DNA from: JARRLC01 sp050290865 | GTDB taxonomy: Bacteria > Pseudomonadota > Alphaproteobacteria > Rhizobiales > Rhodomicrobiaceae | NCBI GenBank assembly: GCA_050290865.1 | Contig: JBNKIW010000018.1 | Location: 7,621-71,620 of the forward strand | Direction of reading: 5' to 3' | DNA: 64,000 nucleotides | Shown: in pieces, positions 27,101 to 34,933 of the stretch | Layout: every line of letters starts with the position of its first letter | Position numbering within the stretch: the stretch's first letter is position 1 | Notes under the pieces: generated by a model | The model's database searches: none | What the model saw: the letters and a program-made list of their open reading frames with translations, nothing else | Told to the model about the DNA's origin: nothing | Program-made: the position numbers and the translations under genes

Positions 27101-27686
27101 CAATCTCGACGCCGCCCGCGCCGAGGCCGCCAAATTCTGCGACGAACCTCCGGGCGACACCTGGCTGGCGTCCTATCTGATGTACCCGAAGGTTTTCTCC
27201 GAGTTCGCCGCCATGGGCCGGAAATACGGGCCGGTCTCGATCCTGCCAACGCAGGTGTTCTTCTACGGGATGGCGCCGCGCGACGAGATTGCCGTCGAGA
27301 TCGAGCGCGGCAAGACGCTCGTGATTCTGCTGCAGGCGGTCGGCGAAACCGATGAAGAAGGCATGGTGCATGTGTTTTTCGAGCTGAACGGCCACCCGCG
27401 TCTGATCAAGGTGCCGAACCGTGCCGCCGTCGCGGACCTTGCGCCGCGCCGCAAGGCCGAGGAGGGGAACCACACGCATGTCGCCGCGCCGATGCCGGGT
27501 GCGGTGTCGGTGGTCTCGGTCATGCCCGGAATGGAGGTCAAGGCGGGCGACGTTCTCATGACCATCGAGGCGATGAAGATGGAGACGGTCCTCCATGCCC
27601 ACCGCGACGGCACGGTCGCGGAGGTGCTGGTGCAGCCGGGCCAACAGATCGAAGCGAAGGATCTGCTGCTCGTCTTGCAGACTTGA
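24198..27686 (+). CDS. pyc: Pyruvate carboxylase
   Basis: A single-chain enzyme of about 1162 residues. Order: biotin carboxylase domain (RRLLVANRSEIAIRVFRA to about 450), carboxyltransferase domain with DTTTRDAHQSLLATRMRT, and a C-terminal biotinyl domain with EAMKMET, biotin lysine Lys1127. It makes oxaloacetate from pyruvate and bicarbonate. The TTG start at 24198 has AGAGG a suitable distance upstream and begins just before the conserved N-terminus; an in-frame ATG at 24153 lacks a good ribosome-binding site. Confidence 0.95.
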   Translation: MTNTTTTPVRIRRLLVANRSEIAIRVFRAATELGIRTVAIYAEEDKLSLHRFKADEAYLVGRGPDPAAHLGPLQAYLSIPEVLRVAREAHVDAIHPGYGFLAESPEFAEACAAEGIVFIGPAPQTMRTLGNKVSARDLAISVGVPVMPATGPLPEDPDEIRRLAAEVGYPVMLKASWGGGGRGMRPVESEDKIIDAVASARREAGAAFGKDEVYLEKLVRHARHVEVQLLGDSHGNLVHLFERDCSIQRRHQKVIERAPAPYLDDARRAEICEAALRIGRATQYSGAGTVEFLMDANSGDFYFIEVNPRIQVEHTVTEVVTGLDIVKAQIHIAEGGRLGVTEETGIPAQWNISLDGHAMQCRITTEDPENNFIPDYGRITGYRGAFGFGIRVDGGTAYSGAVVTRYYDPLLEKVTAWAPTSVEVIARMDRALREYRIRGVATNLSFLEALLAHPRFKSGGYTTRFIDETPELFQVAARRDRASKLLTYIADVTVNGHPEVRGRAKPPAEARAPDAPFFGAGAGTAGTKQLLDQLGPKGFAEWMKAEQRLLVTDTTTRDAHQSLLATRMRTFDIVASAGAYATGLPQLFSLECWGGATFDVAMRFLSEDPWERLALLRERAPNILLQMLLRGANAVGYTNYPDNVVRYFVAQAAKAGMDVFRIFDCLNWVENMRVAIDAVCETGKLAEGAICYTGDILDPTRAKYSLNYYLGLAKELEAAGCHILGIKDMAGLLKPSAARVLIKALKEETGLPLHLHTHDTSGISGATVLAAAEAGVDAADAAMDAMSGLTSQPCLGSLVEALRHTDRDTGLDPEAIRQLSFYWEAVRYAYAAFESDLKAGASEVYLHEMPGGQFTNLREQARSLGLETRWHDIAKAYRAANDLFGDIVKVTPSSKVVGDMALMMVAQNLSAEDVLAPGREIAFPGSAIEMLRGDLGQPPGGWPETLVNKALKGGEAITVRPGSLLAPANLDAARAEAAKFCDEPPGDTWLASYLMYPKVFSEFAAMGRKYGPVSILPTQVFFYGMAPRDEIAVEIERGKTLVILLQAVGETDEEGMVHVFFELNGHPRLIKVPNRAAVADLAPRRKAEEGNHTHVAAPMPGAVSVVSVMPGMEVKAGDVLMTIEAMKMETVLHAHRDGTVAEVLVQPGQQIEAKDLLLVLQT

Positions 27687-27828
27687 CGGCGGCGCAGCAC
27701 CCGTCGCAACCGCTGCGGATACGGCCACCCTGCTTCACGCGGGCGTGGTCATTTCGTTTGTCCTCCTATATGGTCGGTGACCGGGCGGGCGCTCACGGCT
27801 CGCGCCACCTGCAACCCGGACAACCGAA

Positions 27829-29142
27829 ATGCCCACCCTTTTCGAAGCCGCCGGCATGGATGAGGGCGCCCCGCGCCCCCTCGCCGACCGCCTGCGTCCG
27901 AAATCGCTCGACGAGGTCGCCGGGCAGGACCATCTCCTCGGCCCTGAAGGCGTGCTGCGGCGCATGCTGGACAAGAGCGCGCTTCGCTCCATCATCTTCT
28001 GGGGGCCGCCGGGCACGGGCAAGACCACCGTCGCCCGTCTCATCGCCGAGCGGACCAGCATGCATTTCGAGCAGCTCTCCGCCATCTATTCCGGCGTCCA
28101 GGATCTGCGCCGCGTTTTCGACGCCGCCCGCGACCGCCGCAAGATGGGCCTCGGCACCATCCTGTTCGTGGACGAAATCCACCGCTTCAACCGCGCGCAG
28201 CAGGACAGCTTCCTCCCCGTCATGGAGGACGGCACCATCATTCTCATCGGCGCCACCACCGAAAACCCGTCCTTCGAGTTGAACGGCGCACTTCTCTCGC
28301 GTGCCACGGTGCTGGTGTTCCGGCGCCTTGATAAAGACGCGCTCGAAGGACTCCTCGCCCGCGCGGAGAAGGCCGAAGGGCGCCCGCTGCCGCTCGACGC
28401 GGAAGCCCGGGCGCAGCTCATCGCCATGGCCGACGGTGACGGTCGCGCCGTGCTCAACCTCGCCGAAAGCGTCTACGCCGCCACGAACGGCGCTGCCGCT
28501 CCGCTCACGCCCGCCGAACTCGTGGACATCGTCCAGCGCCGCGCGCCGCTCTACGACAAAGGCCGCGACGGCCACTACGACCTCATCAGCGCGCTTCACA
28601 AATCGGTGCGCGGTTCCGATCCCGACGCTGCGCTCTACTGGCTGGCGCGCATGCTGGACGGCGGCGAAGACCCGCTCTACATCGCCCGCCGTGTCGTCCG
28701 CATGGCGGTGGAGGACATCGGCCTCGCCGACCCGCAAGGGCTGGTTCAGGCCATCGCCGCCAAGGACGCCTATGATTTCCTGGGCTCGCCGGAAGGTGAA
28801 CTGGCCATCGCCCAGGCCGTGATCTACCTCGCCACCGCGCCGAAATCCAACCGCGCCTATGTGGCCTTCAAACGGGCCATGCGCGCGGCCAAGGACCACG
28901 GCTCGCTCCCGCCGCCCAAGCGTATCCTCAACGCGCCCACGAAGCTGATGGCCGCCGAAGGTTATGGTGAGGGCTATATCTACGACCCCGATACGCCCGA
29001 GGGCTTTTCCGGCCAGGATTATTTCCCCGAAGCCATGGGCCGCCAGCAGTTTTACGCGCCCACGCGCTTCGGTAGCGAAAACGACATCGCGCGGCGCCTC
29101 GATGCCTGGGCCAGACTGCGGCTCAAGAAGAACGGGAGCTGA
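27829..29142 (+). CDS. rarA: Replication-associated recombination protein RarA (MgsA)
   Basis: A 437-residue AAA+ ATPase with Walker A GPPGTGKTT, Walker B FVDEIHRF and sensor ATTENPSFE, then the MgsA C-terminal tetramerisation region (YDLISALHKSVRGSDPDAAL and KFMGMGQ-like downstream motifs such as QDYFPE). It acts at stalled replication forks. The start matches the usual PTLFEAAGMDEGAPRPLADRLRP opening. It is the last housekeeping gene before the Tae4-like module. Confidence 0.95.
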   Translation: MPTLFEAAGMDEGAPRPLADRLRPKSLDEVAGQDHLLGPEGVLRRMLDKSALRSIIFWGPPGTGKTTVARLIAERTSMHFEQLSAIYSGVQDLRRVFDAARDRRKMGLGTILFVDEIHRFNRAQQDSFLPVMEDGTIILIGATTENPSFELNGALLSRATVLVFRRLDKDALEGLLARAEKAEGRPLPLDAEARAQLIAMADGDGRAVLNLAESVYAATNGAAAPLTPAELVDIVQRRAPLYDKGRDGHYDLISALHKSVRGSDPDAALYWLARMLDGGEDPLYIARRVVRMAVEDIGLADPQGLVQAIAAKDAYDFLGSPEGELAIAQAVIYLATAPKSNRAYVAFKRAMRAAKDHGSLPPPKRILNAPTKLMAAEGYGEGYIYDPDTPEGFSGQDYFPEAMGRQQFYAPTRFGSENDIARRLDAWARLRLKKNGS

Positions 29143-29245
29143 AGAAGGCCTTCGCCGCCCGCACGCTACCGTCTTATCTATCCTGATCGGCTGTGCTATA
29201 CGCTCTGAAGAGTTCGTTCTTGGGCGGGGGCTACAGGGAGGTCAG

Positions 29246-29752
29246 ATGGTTTCATTCAGTCAATTATGGGCGAACCACCCGACCAATTCCGGCGAACAAT
29301 ATCCCTGCCGCACGCTTGGGATCGCCAATTTCTCCAACCAGTGCGCCATTCGGATGGGCGTATGCCTGCAACGGTCCGGCGTGACGCGCAATCTGCTGCC
29401 CGGCGCCATAACCTGCAACAGGGCTTCGCTGACCGGCCATAGCGCGGACGATATGCATTTCCTCCGCGCCCATGAACTGGCGAACGCCCTCCGGCGCGCG
29501 CGCATACCCGGCGTCGGCCCCGCCCGGACGCTCGCACAGCCGCGGGACTTCGCCAATGAATTGAATGGGCGCAAGGGCATCATCTTCTTCAACGGCTATT
29601 GGTGGCGCATGACCGACACAACGCGGCCCACCGGCGACCATATCGACCTGTGGAACGGCTGGCGCACCTCGGCAAAGATGCTGTTCCCCTGGTTCGGCTG
29701 GCTGGCCGGCTATAGCAAATCGAGCGAAATCTGGTTCTGGGAGGTCAAATGA
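29246..29752 (+). CDS. Tae4-like amidase (type VI effector family, peptidoglycan-cleaving)
   Basis: A 168-residue protein matching the Tae4 pattern: catalytic Cys33 in NQCAIRMG, a central DFANELNGRKGIIFF block, and His132 in GDHIDLWNG, with a C-terminal SSEIWFWEVK strand. Tae4 enzymes cleave the D-Glu/mDAP bond of cross-linked peptidoglycan and are delivered by type VI secretion. No signal peptide is present, as expected for such cargo. GGGAGG lies before the ATG at 29246. Its stop overlaps the start of the next gene. No secretion apparatus is in the window. Extra cysteines (21, 40, 57) may form a disulfide. Confidence 0.8.
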   Translation: MVSFSQLWANHPTNSGEQYPCRTLGIANFSNQCAIRMGVCLQRSGVTRNLLPGAITCNRASLTGHSADDMHFLRAHELANALRRARIPGVGPARTLAQPRDFANELNGRKGIIFFNGYWWRMTDTTRPTGDHIDLWNGWRTSAKMLFPWFGWLAGYSKSSEIWFWEVK

Positions 29753-29988
29753 AGGCGATCTTCGGCATCCTTTTCGCCGTCATCGTCGGGCTGATTGGCG
29801 CCCGTTTCGCGGGCTGGCTGGTTGATGCCCTTCTCGATGTCAAGCGCTTTGCGGCGCCCGAGCAGGTCGAGCAGTTCGATCTCGTCGCCAAGCTGAGCGT
29901 CACGCTGGCGGCAGCGCTGATCGGCGCCTTCATCGGGCTGTGGGTGGCCACGAAGCTGCGCAGCCGCTTCATTCGCCGCGAAAGCTGA
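29749..29988 (+). CDS. Small two-helix membrane protein, candidate partner of the Tae4-like amidase
   Basis: A 79-residue protein with two membrane segments (about residues 3-23 and 48-68), a charged linker between them and a basic C-terminus (KLRSRFIRRES). Its ATG overlaps the amidase stop by four bases, so translation is coupled. Known Tai4 immunity proteins are soluble periplasmic proteins with a signal peptide; this one is not of that type. It may be a different immunity protein, an export aid or an unrelated gene. Confidence 0.75.
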   Translation: MKAIFGILFAVIVGLIGARFAGWLVDALLDVKRFAAPEQVEQFDLVAKLSVTLAAALIGAFIGLWVATKLRSRFIRRES

Positions 29989-30061
29989 CGGCGGCGCTTG
30001 GCAAAACACACCGAATCGGAAGGAGTTGCCTCGTCACATGCACCGGCGAGGACGTGGGGAT

Positions 30062-31078
30062 ATGGCTGACATCGCGCAGGACGGCATCAGGCAAGTGAAG
30101 GCAGCGGAAACCGGCATGCGCCTGGACCGCTGGCTCAAAGCGCATTTCCCGTCTCTCCCGCACGGGCTGATGCAAAAACTGCTGCGTACCGGTCAGGTCC
30201 GCGTCAATGGGAAGCGGGCCAAGCCGGACACGCGGGTTGATGAGGGCGACGAAGTGAAGGTGCGCCGCCTCAACGATTTCGATGCTCGCTCCGCCTCCGC
30301 AACCGGCGAGCGCCCGTCCCTGCATGCGCCTCTGGGCGTCTCCAAGGCCGATCGCAATTTCATCGAGAGCATCATCCTCTACGAAGACGACGAGGTTCTC
30401 ATCCTCAACAAGCCCTATGGCATCGCCGTCCAGGGCGGCACTAAGACCAAGCGTCACATTGACGGCCTGCTCGCGGGGATGGAGGATCGTTTCGGTGACA
30501 GACCGCGCCTCGTCCACAGGCTCGACCGCGATACGTCGGGCGTGCTCCTGGTGGCGAAGAACCGTGCCGAAGCCGGGCGGTTGGGGCGGCTGTTCCAGAC
30601 CCGTTCGGTGCAGAAGATCTACTGGGCGCTGGTGAAGGGCATCCCGAAACCGCCGCAGGGCAAGGTGGATGCGGCGCTGGTCAAGGCCTCCGGCCCGGAC
30701 GGAGACCGTGTGCGCAAGGCACTTGCGGGCGAGCAGGAACAGGCCCAGGCGGCGGTGACACATTATTCGGTCATCGAGCGGGTGGCCAACAAGCTCGCCT
30801 GGGTATCGCTGAAGCCGGTTACCGGCCGCCAGCATCAGTTGCGAGCGCACATGGCCATTCTGGGCACACCCATCGTGGGTGACCAGAAATATGAAGGCGA
30901 CACGGATCTGCCCGTGGAGGGGCTGGACATGAAGCTCCACCTGCACGCCAACCGCCTGATCGTGCCACGGGGGCGCGGCGCCGGACCGCTGGACGTAAGC
31001 GCGCCGTTGCCGGAGCACATGCAGGCGACATGGGCGCTTCTGGGCCTGGATGCCAGTAAATACCACCGTCCAGCCTGA
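30062..31078 (+). CDS. rluC: RluC/RluD-family 23S rRNA pseudouridine synthase
   Basis: A 338-residue RluA-family enzyme. An S4 RNA-binding domain (MRLDRWLKAHFP, LRTGQVRVNGKRAK) is followed by the catalytic domain with HRLDRDTSGVLLVAKN containing the catalytic Asp, and KPVTGRQHQLRAHMA near the end. It isomerises uridines in 23S rRNA. The ATG at 30062 is chosen because the preceding residues are not conserved; ATG at 30038 and TTG at 30026, closer to AAGGAG, are alternatives. Confidence 0.92.
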   Translation: MADIAQDGIRQVKAAETGMRLDRWLKAHFPSLPHGLMQKLLRTGQVRVNGKRAKPDTRVDEGDEVKVRRLNDFDARSASATGERPSLHAPLGVSKADRNFIESIILYEDDEVLILNKPYGIAVQGGTKTKRHIDGLLAGMEDRFGDRPRLVHRLDRDTSGVLLVAKNRAEAGRLGRLFQTRSVQKIYWALVKGIPKPPQGKVDAALVKASGPDGDRVRKALAGEQEQAQAAVTHYSVIERVANKLAWVSLKPVTGRQHQLRAHMAILGTPIVGDQKYEGDTDLPVEGLDMKLHLHANRLIVPRGRGAGPLDVSAPLPEHMQATWALLGLDASKYHRPA

Positions 31079-31360
31079 CCAATGTGAACGGCGTTCCGGC
31101 GCACCAAATCATGTCATTTGGGTGCAACGCAATTGGGGATATTGCTTAGTTGTTTTCCACCATTGCCCCGCATAGCTTTGTAGGGTTTATTGGGGAGTGA
31201 GACCGGTTGCAATCATATAACATCAACACCCAGGGTTGGTATCCGAAGTGCTCACTGAAGGAGACGGGGCGGAAACATGCAGCGCTTGAAACAGCCGGAC
31301 AGAGGCCGGAGGGCGTCTTTTCCGGCAGGCAGCACACGGGAGCGCATCCGCGAAAATTCC

Positions 31361-32038
31361 ATGTACAAGCTCATAGTATTCGACTGTGACGGCACCCTCG
31401 TTGACAGTCAGCATCATATCGTCGAGGCGATGACCTCAGCCTTTGCCGCCAACGACCTCTCACCGCCGCACCGCGCGCAACTGGTGCGCCATATCGGCCT
31501 GTCGGTGGCGGAGGCGATGACCGCGCTGGCCGGCACCCGGGATACGGAACTCATCGAACGCCTGGCGAAATCCTACCGCGCCGCCGTTTCCCAGATGCGC
31601 CAGAAGCTGGCGTGGCCCGACCCGATGTTCCCCGGGGCCCGCGAGGCTATCGCGAGCCTGAGCGAACACGGAGGCATATCGCTGGGGCTGGCCACCGGCA
31701 AGTCGCGGCGTGGCGTCTATCTGTTCCTGGAACGGGAAGGACTGCGCCACGCCTTCGCGACCGTGCAGACGGCTGACGACGCGCCGTCGAAACCCCATCC
31801 GGAGATGCTCGTTCAGGCCATGGCGGCCGTCGGCGCCACCGCGCATGAAACGGTGATGGTCGGCGACACCAGCTACGACATGGCGATGGCACGCGCAGCG
31901 GGCGTGCGCGGGATTGGCGTCGGCTGGGGTTATCACGGGACCGACGAACTGACGAAAGCGGGCGCCTCGGACGTGGTGCTGGACTTCGGCGCGCTGCTGT
32001 CGATGCTGTCGCCGATACGGGCCACCGCCGTCGCATGA
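31361..32038 (+). CDS. HAD-superfamily phosphatase, phosphoglycolate-phosphatase-like
   Basis: A 225-residue HAD hydrolase with motif I DCDGTLVDS, a helical cap, motif II region LATGKSRRG, the catalytic lysine in KPHPEM and motif IV VGDTSYDMAMA. This arrangement fits the Gph/PGP group; the substrate is not certain. An upstream ATG at 31277 would add 28 arginine-rich residues and has a slightly better ribosome-binding site. The stop overlaps the ATP12 gene by four bases. Confidence 0.85.
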   Translation: MYKLIVFDCDGTLVDSQHHIVEAMTSAFAANDLSPPHRAQLVRHIGLSVAEAMTALAGTRDTELIERLAKSYRAAVSQMRQKLAWPDPMFPGAREAIASLSEHGGISLGLATGKSRRGVYLFLEREGLRHAFATVQTADDAPSKPHPEMLVQAMAAVGATAHETVMVGDTSYDMAMARAAGVRGIGVGWGYHGTDELTKAGASDVVLDFGALLSMLSPIRATAVA

Positions 32039-32763
32039 AGAATGGAAACGGCCAGCGGCGCACTGGAACCGAGCACCGACTCTACAAGACCGCCAGCATC
32101 GCCGAGGCGGGCGGCGCATGGCGTGTCTTGCTCGACGGGCGGAGTATCAAGACGCCGCTCCGCGCGGAGTTCTTGTTGCCGAGCGAAGCCCTGGCTGCGG
32201 CCATCGCCGCCGAATGGAACGCGCAAGGCGCGCAGATCGACAGGCAGCTGATGCCGCTGACGCGGCTGGCCAATACCGCCATCGACGCCGTGCGCGGTCG
32301 TGAAGCGGACGTCACCGCGGACATTCTCCGTTTCGCCGGACGGGACCTGATCTGCTATCGCGCTGAGGAGCCGGCTGAACTGGCCGCGCGCCAGGACGCA
32401 GCGTGGGGGCTGGTGCTTCGCTGGGCCAATGAGCAGTTCGGGGCACGCCTTGTCACGACGGCGGGCGTCATGCCGGTCGAACAGTCCCCACAAGCGATCG
32501 AGGCCCTGCGCCATCCCCTGGCAGCGTTGGATGCCTTCCCGCTGACCGCGCTGCATATGATGACTTCGCTCATGGGGTCGGCACTGCTCGCGCTGACTCA
32601 TGTCTGCGGGCGTCTGACGCTGGACGAGAGCTGGGCCGCAGCCCATTTGGACGAGGATTTCCAGATCGAGCGCTGGGGAACGGATGCCGAAGCCCAGGCA
32701 CGCCGGGCTTTCCACTATGCTGACATGTGCGCCGCTTCCGCTTTCTTTAGTCTGAGCCGGTGA
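32035..32763 (+). CDS. ATP12-family F1-ATPase assembly chaperone
   Basis: A 242-residue ATP12 protein with the N-terminal LYKTASI...VLLDGRSIKTPL strands, AIAAEWNAQGAQIDRQLMPLTRLANTAID and the C-terminal LALTHVCGRLTLDESWAAAHLDEDFQIERWG block, all family signatures. ATP12 binds the F1 alpha subunit during assembly in mitochondria and is nearly limited to Alphaproteobacteria among bacteria. Its ATG overlaps the HAD gene stop, so the two are co-translated. Confidence 0.93.
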   Translation: MKNGNGQRRTGTEHRLYKTASIAEAGGAWRVLLDGRSIKTPLRAEFLLPSEALAAAIAAEWNAQGAQIDRQLMPLTRLANTAIDAVRGREADVTADILRFAGRDLICYRAEEPAELAARQDAAWGLVLRWANEQFGARLVTTAGVMPVEQSPQAIEALRHPLAALDAFPLTALHMMTSLMGSALLALTHVCGRLTLDESWAAAHLDEDFQIERWGTDAEAQARRAFHYADMCAASAFFSLSR

Positions 32764-32792
32764 CGGGCGCAGGGCGCACCGCGACAGACCAC

Positions 32793-34007
32793 CTACCGCC
32801 CCTGCAAATGGGCGAAGAGTTCCTCCGAAGGATAAGAATCGGCGGGCAGGCCGAAGTTCTGCTGTGCCTTGCGTACCGCGGCGCGCGTATGCAGCCCCAG
32901 CTTGCCGTCGGCCTCGCCGGCATCGTATCCGCGACGCGTCAGGAGCCGTTGTAGGTCGGCAACCTGCCGCGCACCGAAAACCGGCACCTTGCGGCGCCCC
33001 TTGCTATAGGGAGGAGCCCCGGCCAGACGCGTGGCGTAATAGGCCGCAGTAATGGCGTAGATTAGCGATTTGTTCCACTCGGTGTACACCTTGAAATTCC
33101 GGTATCCGAGAAAAGCCGGACCATTTCGCCCCATCGGCAGCAGCAGCGAAGCCGGCAAACCATCGGCGGGCAGCGGCTTGCCGCCAGCCAGCCTCACCCC
33201 CCATTTTGCCCATTGCGAGCGCGGATGTTCGATCGAAACATCGGCCTCCTGCCAGGGCAGCTCCCGTGGCACCCTCACTTCTTGCAGCCATGGCTCACCG
33301 CGCCGCCAGCCGTGGTGCGCCAGAAGCTTCGCCGTCGAGGCGAGGACATCGGAGGTGCTATGGCGCAGGTCAACCTTGCCGTCACCATTGTAATCGACGC
33401 CGAGTTCGTAATAGTGGCTGGGCAGAAACTGCGTCTGGCCAATCTCGCCGGCCCACGCCCCGACCATCTCGCCCGGCGTCAGATCGCCGCGCTCCACGAT
33501 CTTCAGCGCCGCAAGGAGCTGCTCACGGAACATGTCGGGACGGCGGCAGTCATAGGCCAGCGTCGCCAGCGAATTCAGGATGGGACTTTTTCCGCTGTTG
33601 GCGCCAAAATCGGTCTCAAGACCCCAGAACCCCACGATCACGGGGGCGGGAACTCCGAAGTCCTTCTTGATACGTGAGAAGATCGCGTGATGCTTGCGGA
33701 TGAGGGCTTTGCCCCTCTTCATCCGGTAAGCCGCAACCATCCGGCCGGAAAATTTGAGAAAGCTCTGGGAGAAGACGCCCTGGGCGCGATCCCTCCTCAC
33801 AATACGGGGATCGAACCTGACGCCGTCGAGGGCGCGCGCCATCGTGCGCTGCGAAATGCCCGCCCCGGCGGCTTCGCGGCGGAAGTCCCGCATCCAGCTG
33901 TCGAAGCTCTGCGTGTGATTGCAGGTTAACGCCTCAGCCGTCGCAGCGGACAGGAACACACCCGCCGCCGCGACCGCAGCAGACACTTTCGGCAAGGATA
34001 TGCGCAT
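32793..34007 (-). CDS. Secreted MltB-type lytic murein transglycosylase
   Basis: A 404-residue protein with a signal peptide (SAAVAAAGVFLSAATAEA). The SLT_2 catalytic domain contains the glutamate in GFWGLETDFGANSG, plus EIGQTQFLPSHYYELGVDYNGDGKVDL. A C-terminal peptidoglycan-binding domain runs from about 340 (VADLQRLLTRRGYDAGEADGKLG). It cleaves glycan strands to anhydro-muropeptides in the periplasm. AGAGG lies upstream of the ATG. It follows the CHASE2 and small-protein genes in the same direction. Confidence 0.93.
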   Translation of the reverse strand: MRISLPKVSAAVAAAGVFLSAATAEALTCNHTQSFDSWMRDFRREAAGAGISQRTMARALDGVRFDPRIVRRDRAQGVFSQSFLKFSGRMVAAYRMKRGKALIRKHHAIFSRIKKDFGVPAPVIVGFWGLETDFGANSGKSPILNSLATLAYDCRRPDMFREQLLAALKIVERGDLTPGEMVGAWAGEIGQTQFLPSHYYELGVDYNGDGKVDLRHSTSDVLASTAKLLAHHGWRRGEPWLQEVRVPRELPWQEADVSIEHPRSQWAKWGVRLAGGKPLPADGLPASLLLPMGRNGPAFLGYRNFKVYTEWNKSLIYAITAAYYATRLAGAPPYSKGRRKVPVFGARQVADLQRLLTRRGYDAGEADGKLGLHTRAAVRKAQQNFGLPADSYPSEELFAHLQGR

Positions 34008-34108
34008 CGCCGGTCACCTCTGGAAGACACATTCGCCTGCGCGCCACTTTGCCCGTCGAAGCGGCGGCGTCAAGCCATTAAGGCGGCCGAACGTCCCGCG
34101 TGCGGCGT

Positions 34109-34456
34109 TTATTCAGGCTTCCTGAGGCCGCGTACCGCACCCATCGGCGGCTCGATGTCCCCGCCCTCTCCGGTCAGCCGCTGCCACCAGCTCCTTTTCT
34201 CCGTGTAGGCCGCCGCCGTTCCCTCATAGGGCCCCTTCAGCGTCTTGGTGCTGCCGGTCGCCTTGATGAGCAGGCGAACCTTGGTACCGTCCGGCAGATT
34301 CAAGGTCGCATCATCGGCGAGCGCAGTCCCCGGCTCAAGGCTGGGAACCGAGGACTCCAGCACTTCCATCTCCGCCAGCGCCGGCGAAACTGCAAGGAAA
34401 AGCGCCACGGGCAGCCCGCTCAAGGCGGTGGCGCCATATCTGACAAGCTTCGGCAT
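34109..34456 (-). CDS. Small secreted protein, paralogue B
   Basis: A 115-residue protein with an N-terminal signal peptide ending in SPALA. The mature part reads like the product of the upstream gene: PSLEPGTALADDATLNLPDGTKVRLL, then ATGSTKTLKGPYEGT and a WWQR element. No cysteine or lipobox is seen. AGGAG precedes the ATG at 34456. The short beta-strand pattern with an LPDG turn and a GPY motif recalls small FecR-like periplasmic domains, but I cannot assign a family. The two genes are a tandem duplication. Confidence 0.75.
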   Translation of the reverse strand: MPKLVRYGATALSGLPVALFLAVSPALAEMEVLESSVPSLEPGTALADDATLNLPDGTKVRLLIKATGSTKTLKGPYEGTAAAYTEKRSWWQRLTGEGGDIEPPMGAVRGLRKPE

Positions 34457-34487
34457 GGAGTTCTCCTGATCTTTCCTCTCTCAAGAC

Positions 34488-34886
34488 TTAGGGATCATTC
34501 GCTGGCGGGACCGCTCCGCCCGCCCCCCTCTTATCGGGCTTCGTCTCCTCCGGCAGCACGCCGCGTGTTCCGCCGATGACCGGTTCCTTGTCGCGACGAT
34601 TCCAGAACCGCTGCCACCAGCCCCGGCGATCCTTGTAGTCGCCCGCGGTCCCCTTATACGGCCCCTTCATCGTCTTGGTCGCGCCCGTCGCCGTCATGAG
34701 CACGCGCATCTCAACCCCCGCGGGCAGATCGAAGCGCGTCTCGTCTTCCAAAACACTGCCGGGCTTGTATTGCGGCAAAGTCGAACTCAGAATTTCCACA
34801 CCGGCCTGTGCAGCCGTGAGCGACGCGAGCAGCGCCAGCGTCATTCCGCTCCACCCGGCTATGCAACGTTTGATTTTCCTGGCCAT
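34488..34886 (-). CDS. Small secreted protein, paralogue A
   Basis: A 132-residue protein with a signal peptide (MTLALLASLTAAQA). The mature part shares the pattern LPQYKPGSVLEDETRFDLPAG, ATGATKTMKGPYKGT and RRGWWQR with the gene that follows it, and ends in a low-complexity Pro/Glu/Gly tail. GGAGGAG lies upstream of the ATG at 34886. It lies 47 bases after the CHASE2 gene. Function unknown; probably periplasmic and working with the CHASE2 protein, by operon position. Confidence 0.75.
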   Translation of the reverse strand: MARKIKRCIAGWSGMTLALLASLTAAQAGVEILSSTLPQYKPGSVLEDETRFDLPAGVEMRVLMTATGATKTMKGPYKGTAGDYKDRRGWWQRFWNRRDKEPVIGGTRGVLPEETKPDKRGAGGAVPPANDP

Positions 34887-34933
34887 GAACTCCTCCGGCG
34901 CCGCCGCCAGATCATGAACAACAAGCGCAATAA

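Noticed and set aside
25569..27728. 719-codon minus-strand frame opposite pyc
   Set aside because: It is antisense to the carboxyltransferase and biotinyl domains of pyruvate carboxylase, with no family features.
31207..31389. 60-codon plus-strand frame upstream of the HAD phosphatase
   Set aside because: It starts at TTG without a good ribosome-binding site and runs into the HAD gene in another frame; it is probably promoter and leader DNA.
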